Positions 45,231 to 57,686 of a stretch of DNA of 64,000 nt are shown here, piece by piece (the stretch's first letter is position 1; each line of letters starts with the position of its first letter). A program made the position numbers and the translations under genes. The DNA lies in the NCBI GenBank assembly GCA_033980235.1, contig CM067075.1, forward strand, positions 30,135,885 through 30,199,884, given 5' to 3'. The notes beneath the pieces are model-generated. The model saw only the letters and a program-made list of their open reading frames with translations. It did no database searches and had not been told where the DNA came from. The stretch is from Diadema setosum (taxonomy: Eukaryota > Echinodermata > Echinoidea > Diadematoida > Diadematidae).

Positions 45231-47486
45231 ACAGAAGCATTGAACTGTTTTGTTTCGTTCAAAAGGATTAATTGCAAATAATAATATGATGGAACTATTA
45301 TAATTTTTATCATTCTGTTCATTGGATTTTACATAATCATTTATTAGACGCAACTTGAACAGGGTGTGAAATATTGTACTTTCATGAGATATACCTATAT
45401 AACCCCATGTCAATTCTTATCAACTTTGGCGTATGAAGCAAATCAATTTAGATTAATACGACACTGAAAGTGCAATCAGAATCGGACAGAAGACGAGTTA
45501 CTTTAAATATAAAATTTTTATGCTTCAGCTACATTCATAAAGCAAAAAAAAAAAAAAAAAAAAAGCCCCATTCGCAAGTGCCAATAATGATCTTTGTTAA
45601 AAGTCTCACATTGGCATCGATGAAAGTTTGGCAAATAACGTCTCCTTTACCTTATAAATCTATATCACTTCTTCACTGGTGTGGTACGGACTTTTTAGAG
45701 AACCATTTTGTAATCGTTGTCTACTGTCAAAACATTGATTGTTTTAGCTATAAACTATTCCGAAAGATATGACGTAATGATATTTTAGGCTTTTCCCTCC
45801 ATTTCTGCTGTTTCTTGAAGGAAAATAGAATATGAGAAAGTTATAATAAAAGAACATCCCCATTCTTGTTTTAGTTGTGAAGATACTCTGTTTTATTATA
45901 AATTTCTCCCAATTCTTACTTTATCACCTTTATTCTGAAGTAGACTGTTCAAAAGTGCAGATTTCTTTTTGATTTAGCTTTCTCTTATGCGTTCTTCATG
46001 ACCTTCTTTAAAGGTCGAGTCTTGATGGTGTTATACGTTCGTGCAAATAGCCGCAGTTTCCTCTTCAACCCATTTCACCCCTCCCGTTCTCCCGACTTTA
46101 CCACACCCCCATTCTCTGGAGAGATGATATGAATTCGATGGGTAATTGGGCACGAGAGTGCCTATCCTGCGCACCATCAAGGCTATATCGACTTTGGCTC
46201 GAGGCTTCTAACGAAGATCGGGGGAGAAAGTACACCAGTCTTCGACAGAAAAGAGGCAGAAATAATTGAACCCAGTGGGAGTCGTCTTTCGAAAGTCACT
46301 TCGGTCGCTGGGAATAAGTGGCGTTGGAAATCGAAAAATCAACCAGCGTTCAATATGGAAATGCAGAGTCTAAATTTGCACTCTCTGCACAAGACATGGT
46401 ATAGCATACACTTCACTCTAGGTTAATGGTTTGGGAAATCTTGTAATAGAAATAACGACAACAACAATGGTAGTGATAACATGATGATACATTAATGTGA
46501 AGATCCTGTAAACGTAAGTTTTGATCTTCTTTGAAGACAATAAGAACAAAAACGATGCTTGGTCACAGTGGTCGATTTTCTCTGTCGTGTAGTGGTCACT
46601 GGTGGTGGTGAAGCAGCTGAATCTGAATTTTCCCTCGATCTTGAATTTGCTGTTCTATCTTATAACTCATCGTTAGAGTATTGGTTAAGGTTTAATTAGA
46701 TTCTTTTAAAGGGGTTCAGACCAATGATATCTAAGGGATTTATGAGATATCAAGAGTTTGTGATAAGTCAAATGAATATTATTACGAGTACGTTTATAGC
46801 GTAAGGGTGGAACTACTATAAAATTAAATTTCGAAATGCGTGTGGAAGTAAGGCCTACATCTTTCGTCTGCTGGAACATGACTATTGCAATTGAAGAAAA
46901 TTGTTATCTTGATAAAACAAAAGTAAAGTATGGTATTGGTCATGATTATGAGAGAACATAGTAAAGACTCTTACAGCGTTCTTCGGTAGAAGAAGAATAG
47001 AATAGGTTAAATATGCCTCAGTTGCCCATAATTTTAACATACGTTTTGTTGTAGATTGTAAAGGCAATGAAGAAAAATTACTTTGCTAACAACTTTTGTT
47101 TATGTGTAATATTATGTATGGCACCAGCAATGTATATACATGTACAATTACATGTACATGTATGCACATGATTATACAATGATAAAGGGATGTCTAATAG
47201 ACAAAGAACGATTACAACAGTCAATGAAAAGACATTGTTAACAATTATAGATTAATAACGTTTGCGACCTTAGGAATATGGTAAAGTGTGGCATTGATTT
47301 TTTTTTTTGGTAAAAATTTGTGTTACTTCTGGAATAAAATAAGTTAACAAAGAGACTGGGGTAGAATTTGGGATTTAACATAATTATCATGTATGCATAA
47401 GTTTTACTTTCGTAGTATTCAACATATTCAGTTGTGTGCCGTTCAATACAAACAATTTAAATGTGTATTCCTAGAGAGATGTTATA
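45231..47486. other. No gene recognised
   Basis: AT-rich sequence with a poly-A run at 45544-45564. An open frame at 45228-45413 (- strand) is in frame with the LINE RT upstream of its first stop and might be decayed LINE sequence, but no domain is visible. Confidence 0.5.
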
Positions 47487-47668
47487 TGGTACAGGGGCGG
47501 ATCCAGGGAGGACCGCAACCGGCGCACGCCCCCCCCCCCCCCTTTATTTTTTGTTGAAACAAAAGAAATAAAAAGAAAAAATGGGGGAGGGGTGCGTGCG
47601 CCCCCCCCCCCTTTAATTTTGTAAACACGCCCCCTCTTTACGGAATTCCTGGATCCGCCCCTGTGGTA
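47487..47668. mobile_element. hAT-like MITE, 172 bp, with TGGTA duplication
   Basis: The element at 47492-47663 starts CAGGGGCGGATCCAGG and ends CCTGGATCCGCCCCTG, an exact 16-bp inverted repeat. TGGTA lies directly outside both ends (47487-47491, 47664-47668). Two C-runs with matching (c)n-ctttattttttg / (c)n-ctttaattttg segments make an internal duplication. CAGGGGCGG termini with a 5-8 bp duplication suggest hAT. Confidence 0.85.
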
Positions 47669-48075
47669 TACCGAGTAAATCCTCTTGTTTGAGAGCAATC
47701 ATACGCATCCCTTTTGATGTCTACATGATTTGACACTAGGCCTTACTTGATGTTTCACTCTCATTTGTAAAGATTAAAAAATGATATAGTTCTTGAACGG
47801 GAAAGATCCATCTGGACATTTGAATATTTTCATATCAATCTTGGAGGCTGACTCGGAAAATAATGATGGAGTTTAAACCATAGCACTGTTAGTAGAACTT
47901 CGTGTCTTTTGTGTGATCGTCAATATTTTAAGAATTGATTCTAACATTAATTTTGTTTTCTCTGTCATCAGTATGATGCAATTGATCACGTTTCATGTGA
48001 AGTGTACACTGGACAATAATGGACGGAAACAGTAATCTTTAGAGAATATGAAATCCTTTAACCACACCCGCACTG

Positions 48076-48108
<33 letters not shown>

Positions 48109-50376
48109 ATCATACACAAATGCACAAGCTTGTGAGCGTTTGGGTTATCTGATCTCGTCAAATTGAGTCACGGATATGTGAGTGCATGGCGCCAATCTGA
48201 AAGCCACCCATGAACCCAAACACCAAGCCATTTGGACGTCACTGCGTGCCTTCTGATATTCTACGATGTTGCCAAGCTTGAAGGAGAGAGCAGAGAGATA
48301 GAGTGAAACGCATTTGTAATGGCATCCTAATTGGAGGAACTACTGACGTTCCAGCACTAATTTTGAAACACATATGATACAAAATCGTTGTGCCGCGAGA
48401 GTGAACTTGGGGGATTCTGACGATGCGTAACACTGCTTTCCCGTCGCGCAGTCAATACCATACCGGCGGTGGGTGGAGCGTGCATCTACAAGTAATGTCA
48501 TTTGGATTCTTCAAGATGTTAGCCTTTCTTTTGAAAGACCTCTGCTGAATACCCGTGTAATATTAGCTGCAACGAGTGGCCTGGCATCAGGATTGCGTGC
48601 GAAGAATGGGAATGAAAATGGTCCTTGAATGATGTTTATTTCTATGAAGTGCAAATAATGTTAAACCATTAATTCCCCATGGCAGGATTCAAAATTGGCA
48701 GGATATCTACCCTCGACCATTTTCTTTTTGTATGTTTTCCACCTATTATTTGGATTTTAAGTAATGGTGATTATGGACGTTTTTTTTTTTTTTTTGAAGA
48801 TATACCAGTATGTTTGCAAAAGGTCTCTCCTTCCTATTCCTGTGGTTTCACCAGCCCTCAATATTTTCATACCAGGCTGCTCATTTATTTGGTTGTATAG
48901 ATCCCTTTGTTCCTGTGTCCATCAGCGACTCGCGAAGGAACGAATATGGAACATTACAGATATATAAGACTTGCCTAATATATAGGATAACAGCTTTAAG
49001 AGCATATGGGTGGTGATACACAGTGCACTTGTTACACAAGCAAGCATAGCGATAGTGCGCTTTTAGTTATAAACACTTGTTATTTAGACGGAGGATTTTT
49101 CCTCTGACGCAATTTTCTTGTTTTTTCTTATACTAGCAGCTGTTTTTTGTTTGTTTGTTTCTTTCTTTCTTTCTTTCTTTCTTTCTTTTAAGAGAAGGGG
49201 GTAGAAAACTGAGGAATGTAGTCTGGTCTTCAAGAAATGTGCACTGTTATGGTGTTGAGCGTTTGCTTCAGTAAACTCTTTAAATTACGTATGAATAATT
49301 AGCACAACAATATGAAATATGTTTCCTTTCAGTAATTAAATGACCTGACTTCGAGTTATTTTATTGATGTATTTGTTGTCTGTTAGTCTGTTTACTCGAT
49401 TTCTTTTTGGCTATGAATTTCAGATAATTTGTCTAGTTTTTATTTTAGCAACGCAATACAATAAAATCAGAACAATGAAGCTTGAATTGCTGCAAGTAAT
49501 GTGGTTAAAAAAAAATCAGGAAACGGCGTTACACTTCAATGATATGTAAATACCGAGATATAAATGCTAATTCCTCCAAGAACTCATTATATGATATATC
49601 TGTAACCCTAACGACGGCATGCATGCCACTACGAGCCAATGATGAGGTATACCTTAAGCCTTGGATTGCAATCATTCGCCCCCTGCAGGTGCGTAAGTCG
49701 TCTTCGGTCGCTTGCATGGATGCGAAGATGATTAGCGATCACATTGGAAGCAATTACCAAAAGGAGGGAACGATTTCACGTGTTCCCCGCCTCACCACCT
49801 GCCGGAACCTATTCCACATTTCATCAGATCGATCGTGCAGGAGGAGATTGATCTTTTTTTTTTCTTTCTTTCTTTTTTTTTCTTTCCTTCCTTCCTTCCC
49901 TCCTCCTCTCCGTAAATTCCCCAGTCGTTTCCCCCTTCATTTCTCCCTGTCGTTCTTTTTTCCTCCCTTTCCCCTTTAAAATTGATAGATCTTCTAGTTC
50001 CACCTACATCAGGAGAAAGCACATAATCAGCGTGATCATTGACTGCCAGCTCAATTTTAGCTAAATGTGCCATGTGACACACGAAATAACCAATTACCGC
50101 CCGACATTCATACTTCCAAGTATTCCAAACATCTTTAGGGGCATCCAAAAAAAAAAACAACAAACAAACAAACAATAGAACGTAGTAAAGAATTCGATGC
50201 GCGTAATTGCTTTACAGTACGATACAGGCATTGATGATAGAGAGCGATATCTTAACACGTTGTCACGAAATAATTCGTGCATGATCCAAATTAAATGCGG
50301 AGTCCCGCAAACTTGACAAATATTCATTTCCAGGGCTCTAATATTCATTTACTATACAAATTTGTATTTATTCTAG
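47669..50376. other. No gene recognised
   Basis: Contains (CA)n at about 48076-48104, (CTTT)n at about 49159-49190 and a pyrimidine-rich stretch at about 49850-49975 (an open frame there is a composition artefact). Confidence 0.5.
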
Positions 50377-50450
50377 GGCTTTTTATAGTTCAGACGGTAG
50401 AGCACCGGCCTAGCATCCGGAGGTCTCGGGTTCGAATCCCGATGGAATCC
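50377..50450 (+). repeat. tRNA-Ala(AGC)-like sequence (SINE head or tRNA pseudogene)
   Basis: tatagttcagacggtagagc is a good A box and D arm; ctcgggttcgaatcccgatg is a perfect T arm with B box. The anticodon region ccggcctagcatccgg would read CTAGCAT (anticodon AGC) if one G were present in the 3' strand of its stem; as written the stem is one base short. The acceptor stem does not pair well. It is therefore not an intact tRNA gene. Confidence 0.6.
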
Positions 50451-50899
50451 CATTTCCTTTGCTCATTTTTCCACTAACAAATATTCATTTTGATACAATT
50501 ACTTTTTTTTCTCCCTTTATTGAAATTGTATTGTCAATGTATCACACCTGTTCACTTAAACGACGATACGAAAAAGTTGTTCTAACATTGTTTTTATCCA
50601 ATTCCAAGAGATTAATGACATGATTACATAAAAACATTTTTAATTAATTACCATTTGTAAGTCATACATTACTATAGCGGTTATGCATTTAATATTTTTT
50701 CGTTATGTTGTATTGTATCATATTGTAGTTAGTATTCAGTTGCGCTTCCCATATTTCGTGCTCTTATAGATGTCCTGTTATGTATAAAAAAAAAAAGATG
50801 TCTTAAAAAAGGCAGAAAAAAACAATAAGCAAAATTCAAACGCAAACTTGAAAGAAAGCACATAGTTTAGCCTTGCCAAATCTTCAAGTATATATCCTT

Positions 50900-51010
50900 T
50901 TAAATTCAATTCAATTCAATTCAAATTATTTTATTTCTTTATAAAGTAATACAAAGTAATATACATAAGGCCATACACACGATCTCATTGGTCTCAAATG
51001 GTCTCAAATT
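50900..51010 (-). mobile_element. LINE 3'-end fragment with (TTGAA)n tail
   Basis: On the + strand, (ttcaa)n at 50905-50925 is followed by attattttatttctttataa and tacaaagtaatatacataag. Read on the - strand this is a CR1-like 3' terminus ending in a short TTGAA tandem tail, similar in layout to the tail of the 43-kb LINE. Confidence 0.5.
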
Positions 51011-51739
51011 GAAAAAAAAAAGACGGATAGACTCCCGAGCAGTACATATCACATTGCATTTTGTTTAAACTTGCTAAATTTGTGATATCATAATTTCTAT
51101 TGTGGAGTATAATGGGCATGTCACAAGACAAACTAAATTGAAGAAAACTAGACGGTTGCTTTTGAACTGAGGTATACTGATATTTCAGTCATACTCTTGG
51201 ATTTTCGTCTGACCTTTCAATCAATGGTAATGTGATTTCATTGCTTTTGGAACATGCGGAATAATAATGATAAAGAGAGAGAGAAAAGTCTTACTCCGGT
51301 GGGTAAATGTTCCTTGATATCTGCCGCGCTTTCCTCATACTCTCAATCACATTTTAAAAGGACGTTGTCCTTTCTCCATAACAAGATTTTTTCCGGTAAG
51401 ACTACTTCCGAGTTTGGTATTCCTCAATGTCTTTGCTTCCGTCACTGCATAGCCGCGAGCTAGGGTGTATAGTTGTGCATCTGAGGTACTGCACAGGCTT
51501 GTAATGGTCCCTGTAGTCCTAATATTACAGTGTAAATTAACATTTCAAACGTTCGAATAACTTTCAATGTGTAGAATTCGTTTTCTCGAATTCTCGTTTG
51601 AGCAACAACAAAAAAAAAAAAATGAAAAAAAAAAATCAGCCAGTTTCCACAATTTTAAGGTTACTATCCCCGAACCGACAAAAAAAAAAAAAAAAACAAA
51701 AACAAAACAACAAAAAAAAAGCAAGAACAAACCTATTAT

Positions 51740-52023
51740 GCAAATTCATGAAAATTTTTCCGTCGAGGTGTTTTCATTGCAACTGATTGACAAATTGCCC
51801 TACATCGACGTAAATAAGCACTGAATTGATCAGTGTTTTAGTAGTAGCCATGATAAAAAATCATGGGCGTACATACTCGAGCAGGATTCGAACCTACGAC
51901 CTCCTGATCACCGGACAGGCGTCATCTCCACTAGACCACCGAGCTTTCGCCCGCCAGCAAGTGTTGGTTCTAATCCTTATAGCATGCAGCGGGTACTGCT
52001 TTTGTTATTCAAATTCATGAAAA
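51740..52023 (-). repeat. tRNA-derived SINE, family A, copy 3 (inverted), with 15-bp target duplication
   Basis: CAAATTCATGAAAAT occurs at about 51740-51754 and again at 52009-52023, bracketing the full family A SINE on the - strand: tail at the left (tgcaactgattgacaaattg), T arm/B box complement ggattcgaacctac near 51890, A-box complement ccactagacc near 51932, and 5' end at atgcagcgggtactgc. This is a textbook target-primed insertion. Confidence 0.85.
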
Positions 52024-52080
52024 TTCAGTGCTTATTTACGTCGATGTAGGGCAATTTGTCAATCAGTTGCAATGAAAACC
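52024..52080 (+). repeat. Family A SINE tail fragment
   Basis: tcagtgcttatttacgtcga followed by tttgtcaatcagttgcaatg in + orientation lies directly beside the inverted full copy, giving a tail-to-tail inverted pair of about 50 bp at each end of the 51.78-52.07 kb segment. Confidence 0.75.
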
Positions 52081-52361
52081 TATTATGGCCATTCAAGTGC
52101 ATAATCAAGTTCGAGAAATCGGATGATAATTCACATTCACAGATATAGAAATGACGATAAACATCGTGGTTATATCAAAATAATACTTATTAATTTCAAT
52201 ATTCCAATTCTTGACATAGTTTGGGTGGAGGGGAAAGAATATCAAATATCTATATTTTTGGATTGAGTGAATTCAGATATAGAAGTGAAAAAGTACACAC
52301 TCCTTCTATTTGTTCGTGACATAATATTATCATAGGGGCAATATTGTTCCCCCTCTCTCTG

Positions 52362-52508
52362 AATTCCTTAGATTGGAAATCAATCTATGAGATTGTGGTT
52401 AGGGACAAATCCAAAATTAGACTTAAAATGTGATTGACTTCTAAATCTATCAGATTGAGATTTTAAATCTAATTTGGGATTTGTCCCTCAACCTAAATCT
52501 AAGGAATT
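52362..52508. repeat. Foldback element with imperfect long arms
   Basis: AATTCCTTAGATT...GGGACAAATCC...AAATTAGA in the left arm matches the right arm in inverted order (ctaatttgggatttgtccct ... aaatctaaggaatt). Arms are about 45-60 bp with an extra 20-bp insert in the left arm. No clear target duplication. Confidence 0.7.
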
Positions 52509-53781
52509 TAGCATGTTTAGAGAACTGCCTTCGGAAAGAGGAAAGCCAGTTGTTTTTTATTACGCTAGAAAATGAACTATAGATACTTAAAACTTCATAA
52601 TCTGGATTGTCGAACTTTTTTACAGATTTCACTGATGCGTTCTACTAATCCGGATGGATTTTTCCTTTAAGCATGTTTATGTGAATATGGGTCGTTGACT
52701 TCTAGTAATTAACCATCATTATACTCCATTAAAAATGTTTTTGGAGGTTTCAAAATGAGGCCGTATAAATCACCATGTGAATTGGATGATGAAAGCGTTC
52801 AGTCCTTTAGATTTTATGTTTGAAATCTCTTGGAGAAGACTCCTAAATGATGGCAAGAGTCATCGCCTCCCCCCTTCTCTTTCTCTCGCACATCATCAAT
52901 TTCTTTTTGATCTTCACGAAAGAAAGCAGGACCTTTCTTTCACTTCGTGTGGCTAGTGTGATACTGCAAAGTGAAACTACTACAGCAGAAATCTCGATGA
53001 TCCCAGTATTTTTCTCCTTTTTTCTATCTATTTTTCGTCTAGTGAATCAGGGTTAGCAGAGAAAGAGCGATGTCGAAAATCTCTGAAATCTGTCAATATT
53101 TTTATCCCTAGACGGATGATCACATTTCAGCTCAAATATTGATGACGCCGTCGAGGTTCTCTCTCAGATCAGAGTGCATTATTGAAAGCCCGGATCGTTT
53201 GATCAATTATTCACTTAACGACTGTCAGGAAAAGGGACCTTTGTCGTAGATCCATCCGTCTTCCATGTGAGGTTTTCCACTTTGTGACTACCTTATCCTA
53301 CTCCCCCCCCCCCCCCCCCCCGTCCCCAGGTGAGCAATGAACTACAAAAAATAGGAAATACCACTGGTGTGTCGATACATCATGTTATAATGTATGTCTA
53401 TCAGTTATCTATAGTTGCGCATCTTGAAGATTAACTGCTTACATCCCCATTGAATGTGTTCGAGAGAGTTATTGGTTCGTTAACTTGTAAAGAGACTTTC
53501 TTCAGGGATATTCTTATAGCGTATAGGCTAAGTCTTAGATATTTTGTTCAGTTCTACTTCATTGTCTCAAGATTTAATTCTACTCAATTTTACCCAACTC
53601 TGATGGAAAAGTCATGACAAAAATATTTCAAGATATTATTATGACTATTTAAAACTGTATTTTATTTACTCATGACGAGCAAACATGTTGGTCAATGTGT
53701 TACGTGGATTGATCATTTTATCCCATAAAGCATGCCAACAATTTGTCCGAGTGTCCTGCGTTTTTTTGTTTTTGTTTTTTT

Positions 53782-53823
<42 letters not shown>

Positions 53824-54757
53824 TTGTTGTTGTTGTTGGTTTTTTTTTTTAATCATAACGTGTAACGAGATTTTTGTGTTCAATGTTGGCATTACCAGAA
53901 TGTGCCTTAATGAATTAAGTACATAATGTCGCATGCACAATGCCAGACTATTATACGCAGGCCAAATGGCTAGCCATGCACAGTAATTTGTTGAATGGCT
54001 CAAGGTAACGCTGTGAAATACAGTGTAATTATATTTGAGTGGCGTCTGCTCATTTGAAGCGCATTTAGTCTACGATCGCACAGCATGCACCACTTGTTAT
54101 GATGTATGGCATCACTATAAAAGATGACATTACTATAGGGTATTTAAAGTGTACTTGAAACACTGATATTCCCCATCTATACACAAATTAATTGCTATAG
54201 AAACATCACTGCCGTTTAGCACATTAAGCAGAATGAGCAGGCTTTGAAGTTAATAATAGTGTGTAGTTTAAGCGTGTGTGTGTGTGGCTGTGTGTGTGCG
54301 TGTGTACTATGTTAGCCTGTTCTGCTCGTCTGTTGTCGCCTTGTTGTGTATGATATTGTGGATATTCATCTGGATAGGAAGAATCAATTTCAATTCAAAA
54401 TCATTAAAAAAAAAAGGAACAGCGCATCGATATTAATCAGGTTCAAGCCCAAGAAGTGGTCACATTGATGTGGGTCCCTCGAATTAAATTATGTGGGATG
54501 CGTTAGTTGTCAGTATTAAAGATGACGTTGGAAGAGACTGAAGAATAGCATACCATGCTACTTGAAATATAGGCCTACTCCCTATGGACATTGATGGAGA
54601 AAAGCTCATAGTGTAGTCATTTCGGGAAGGGTTCGACGTTACAATTAATACGACGGATGAACGTGTATCCCATGTTCATTGTGATGGCTTAACAGTATCA
54701 TTTACAAGGGTATTTTACATTTAGTGGATCGTGACTTGGATACTTTCAACAGGTGTG

Positions 54758-54789
<32 letters not shown>

Positions 54790-54981
54790 TTCTTCTCTCA
54801 TGCTGCCTTTCTCAATTACACACACACACACACACATACACACGCACGTATATTTATATAATTATGTGTGTGTGTACACTCACATTATATCTATTATAAA
54901 CAAGTAATCATATGCATGATAATATTATGTGTATGATTACAAATAGGTATACATACACAATCACGAGATTACACACATTTA
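52509..54981. other. No gene recognised; simple repeats
   Basis: Includes a C-run at about 53304-53321, (GT)n at about 53786-53821 next to T-runs, and (CT)n at about 54752-54790. Confidence 0.5.
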
Positions 54982-55341
54982 GGGCGGTGAGTTGGCTCAG
55001 TCGGTAGCGCGTCTGCCTCACGATCCTAAGGACCCGGGTTCGAATCCGAGTCTGGACTGAGTAATGTCGTGTGTAAGCATACCGTGCCATCTAGCAAGAG
55101 GCAAAACACTCTGCCCCTCGGATAGGACATAAAATGGATGTCCCGTGTATGAGAGAGTAAAAACTCATGCACGTAAAAGATCCCGCTTCATTCATTCATC
55201 GCAAAGAGCAGGGTGTTTAACCCGGCGAAGTGGTCCCACCTCACATCCAACTGGACCCCATGGAAGACCAGCTTAACGTAGCTGAATATGGGCTATCCAG
55301 CTATCTTCTCAGATGGAAATGAACAAACAAACAAACAAACA
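54982..55341 (+). repeat. tRNA-derived SINE, family C, with (AAAC)n tail
   Basis: The head gggcggtgagttggctcagt carries a good A box, and the T arm acccgggttcgaatccgagt a good B box. The body contains aaaacactctgcccctcgga, gtaaaagatcccgcttcatt and gggtttaacccgg-like segments, and ends in an (AAAC)n tail (aaacaaacaaacaaac at 55322-55341). About 360 bp in all; a long composite SINE distinct from families A and B. Confidence 0.8.
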
Positions 55342-55583
55342 CATAATAGGATGTATAGGCCTTATATATGTCTCATTTTCTCGTTCTATCCCTGTCCTTT
55401 CTCCATTCCTCTTTCTCTTTGTGACGTGAAAGAGCATGAGAGGGAAATTGCTTTTTGATGACAGCTGTGCCCATATCACATTCTCACTAAAACGGAAAGA
55501 GAGAAGACCCACGTATTAAGATGCTGCAGAATCTTCATGTAGAACGAGTGAGGCTTCTTGGCATGTAGTGTCGTCTCTACACC

Positions 55584-55691
55584 TAGACAAAAATTAAAAT
55601 GTCTAATCTAATCTATCGACTGTAAAGGAATAGTCACTATTCCTTTACAGTGGATAGATTAGATTAGACATTTCAATGTTAATTTTGTCTA
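55584..55691. repeat. Near-perfect 108-bp hairpin
   Basis: TAGACAAAAATTAAAATGTC ... continues through taatctaatctat and ctgtaaaggaatagt to the centre and returns as the complement, with only a few mismatches over arms of about 50 bp. Likely a small foldback MITE. Outer ends TAGACAAAA / TTTTGTCTA. Confidence 0.85.
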
Positions 55692-57584
55692 CCGGTAGGA
55701 AAATTAACTCTGCGTTAGCGTAGAAGAAGTGATGAAGTTATTGAAGTCATCTTTTCATGTGAGACATCTGCCTATGATTATTAATTGACAAAGGATTTTT
55801 TTTTTATTTCTCTTGCAGAGTTTTATCTCTTTAAAAAGTACATTGATTTCAAATATTTAAAATATGAATAATACTTCATGAAACTGCAAATAGAGTTTAA
55901 GCCAGCCCCAGTTATTGCAATTCCTGACGTCATGGAAACAAATTGTGCAACATAAAGTGAGAAGAATACCATTCTCCTTTCTATTTCGAAAACCTACTGA
56001 AACTCGACGAACACGCCTGATATTTGTGACGTCACTGAATGGACTCGGCAAGCAAAAGCAGACTATGTCCTATAGACAATGCACAGATTCAAAGGTGTAA
56101 CTGTTTTCCTAGGTGAGCGGCGTATTGATACTTAGCAGGCCTGGGGTAAATGCCGGATACCAATGCAAAGTGATCTAACGGTTTTCAATGTCATCTGAAT
56201 CATCTGCTTTAAAAACATCAACAATAACGACAATTCTATCAAATAAAAGATAAGATTCCATATCTCTCGTGCACTTGCCCGCCCTCAACACTTTGATCAG
56301 AGTCATTGTCAGCATTCGCTTTGCCTTGCTATTGTTTCAGTTATACATTCAGCCGCACGGCCGCGCCGGGTGGTTGTTCATTCACATTCACAGATGTTGT
56401 TAGGCAGGCTTTTGTAAAGCCTGGAAAATGTGATGGTCCGTAAATATGCCTTTCAAGTGATGGATTCTAAGCTGAGTACTGGTATGTAGTAGCGTTCTGT
56501 GCCACCTTTCTTTCGAAGAATATCACAATTAGCCTAATTCCAAGTAAATTAATTTCTTCTTCCGTAGCATTGAATGCCCTTATGATATTTGTTTTAGCTA
56601 TTATGACACGTCGTCTGCTGCTGTTAGGTTGGTCCATATTAGTACGTCAGTAAAAACTTCTCCGAATTTTCCCGAATTCATCCGAAGTACTTTCAATGCC
56701 GCAGACATCAAACGAATTTCAAAGCTCTTGTTGCATTTCTCGTTGTGTGATAAGCAAAAGATTGGCATTTGGTCATTTCCAAGATTGTTATAGCATAAAC
56801 ACAGCATAATCTGTTCCGAAGTTGTAATTTTCTTTGCACTTTACGTACGCAGTCTACCAATTATGTAGAATTAAATCTTTTCGACCCTGTTGTCTCTGTT
56901 ATCGCGTAGAGCTATCCATCACAATGATTAACATGCGATATAATACCTCAATGGACGCCAAGCCTATCGTTATAAAACACTCTAGCTTCATATTGACTTG
57001 CTAGTATGATAGCTTTGTAATTTAACCGCTACCGGGTCGTCAGGTTGGATCTTCCGTTGAGAGAGATGTGTAAATGACCAGGGGCTTGACTGACGGCTAT
57101 AACCACAGGAGGGGAGGGGGCGGACTATGGCGAAGTGAAATAGAGTGGCCGCTCGATCGGGTAATTTCTTCCAACTGGAGAGTTTTCTCCGAGCTTCAGG
57201 TGAAATTCTGACCAACATAATGTACTCTGTCTCTCATTATGCCCTTCAGGGGGGTTACACAGCGTCTGCCATTTTTGCAATATGCTGCCACTTTTATGCG
57301 TGATGTGGTTATTGCCCATCCAATTATCTCGAACCGTGTGAGGGGGTCAATCTCGCTCTTGCAGCAATAAGCATGCTGTTGATGGTCTGGTGATTTTGAC
57401 GATCGGGGGTGTGGATGAGAGCATTAAATCGACATTGTCCAATAATACCTCGCTGGCAAGGTAATTGACAGCCCCACATAGCTAAAAACGGATATATATT
57501 GTGACGTATTTCGTCTCCATCCTCCCGCATTATCAGTTCTTCTTCTCCTCCTCCTCCACCTCCTCCTCTTCCTCCTCCTCCTTC

Positions 57585-57653
57585 TCTTCTTCTTCTTCTT
57601 CTTCTTCTTCTTCTTCTTCTTCTTCTTCTTCTTCTTCTTCTTCTTCTTCTTCT
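57585..57653 (+). repeat. (CTT)n microsatellite
   Basis: CTT run of about 23 units, preceded by mixed CTC/CCT units from 57540. The - strand reads as poly-Lys and is not a gene. Confidence 0.95.
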
Positions 57654-57686
57654 TTTTGTACCTAACTATACAAACCAATGCTACTA

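Noticed and set aside
54982..55060. tRNA gene
   Set aside because: Good A and B boxes, but it continues into a long SINE body with an AAAC tail and the anticodon arm is irregular.
57424..57678. Poly-Lys ORF on the - strand
   Set aside because: Translation of a (CTT)n microsatellite.
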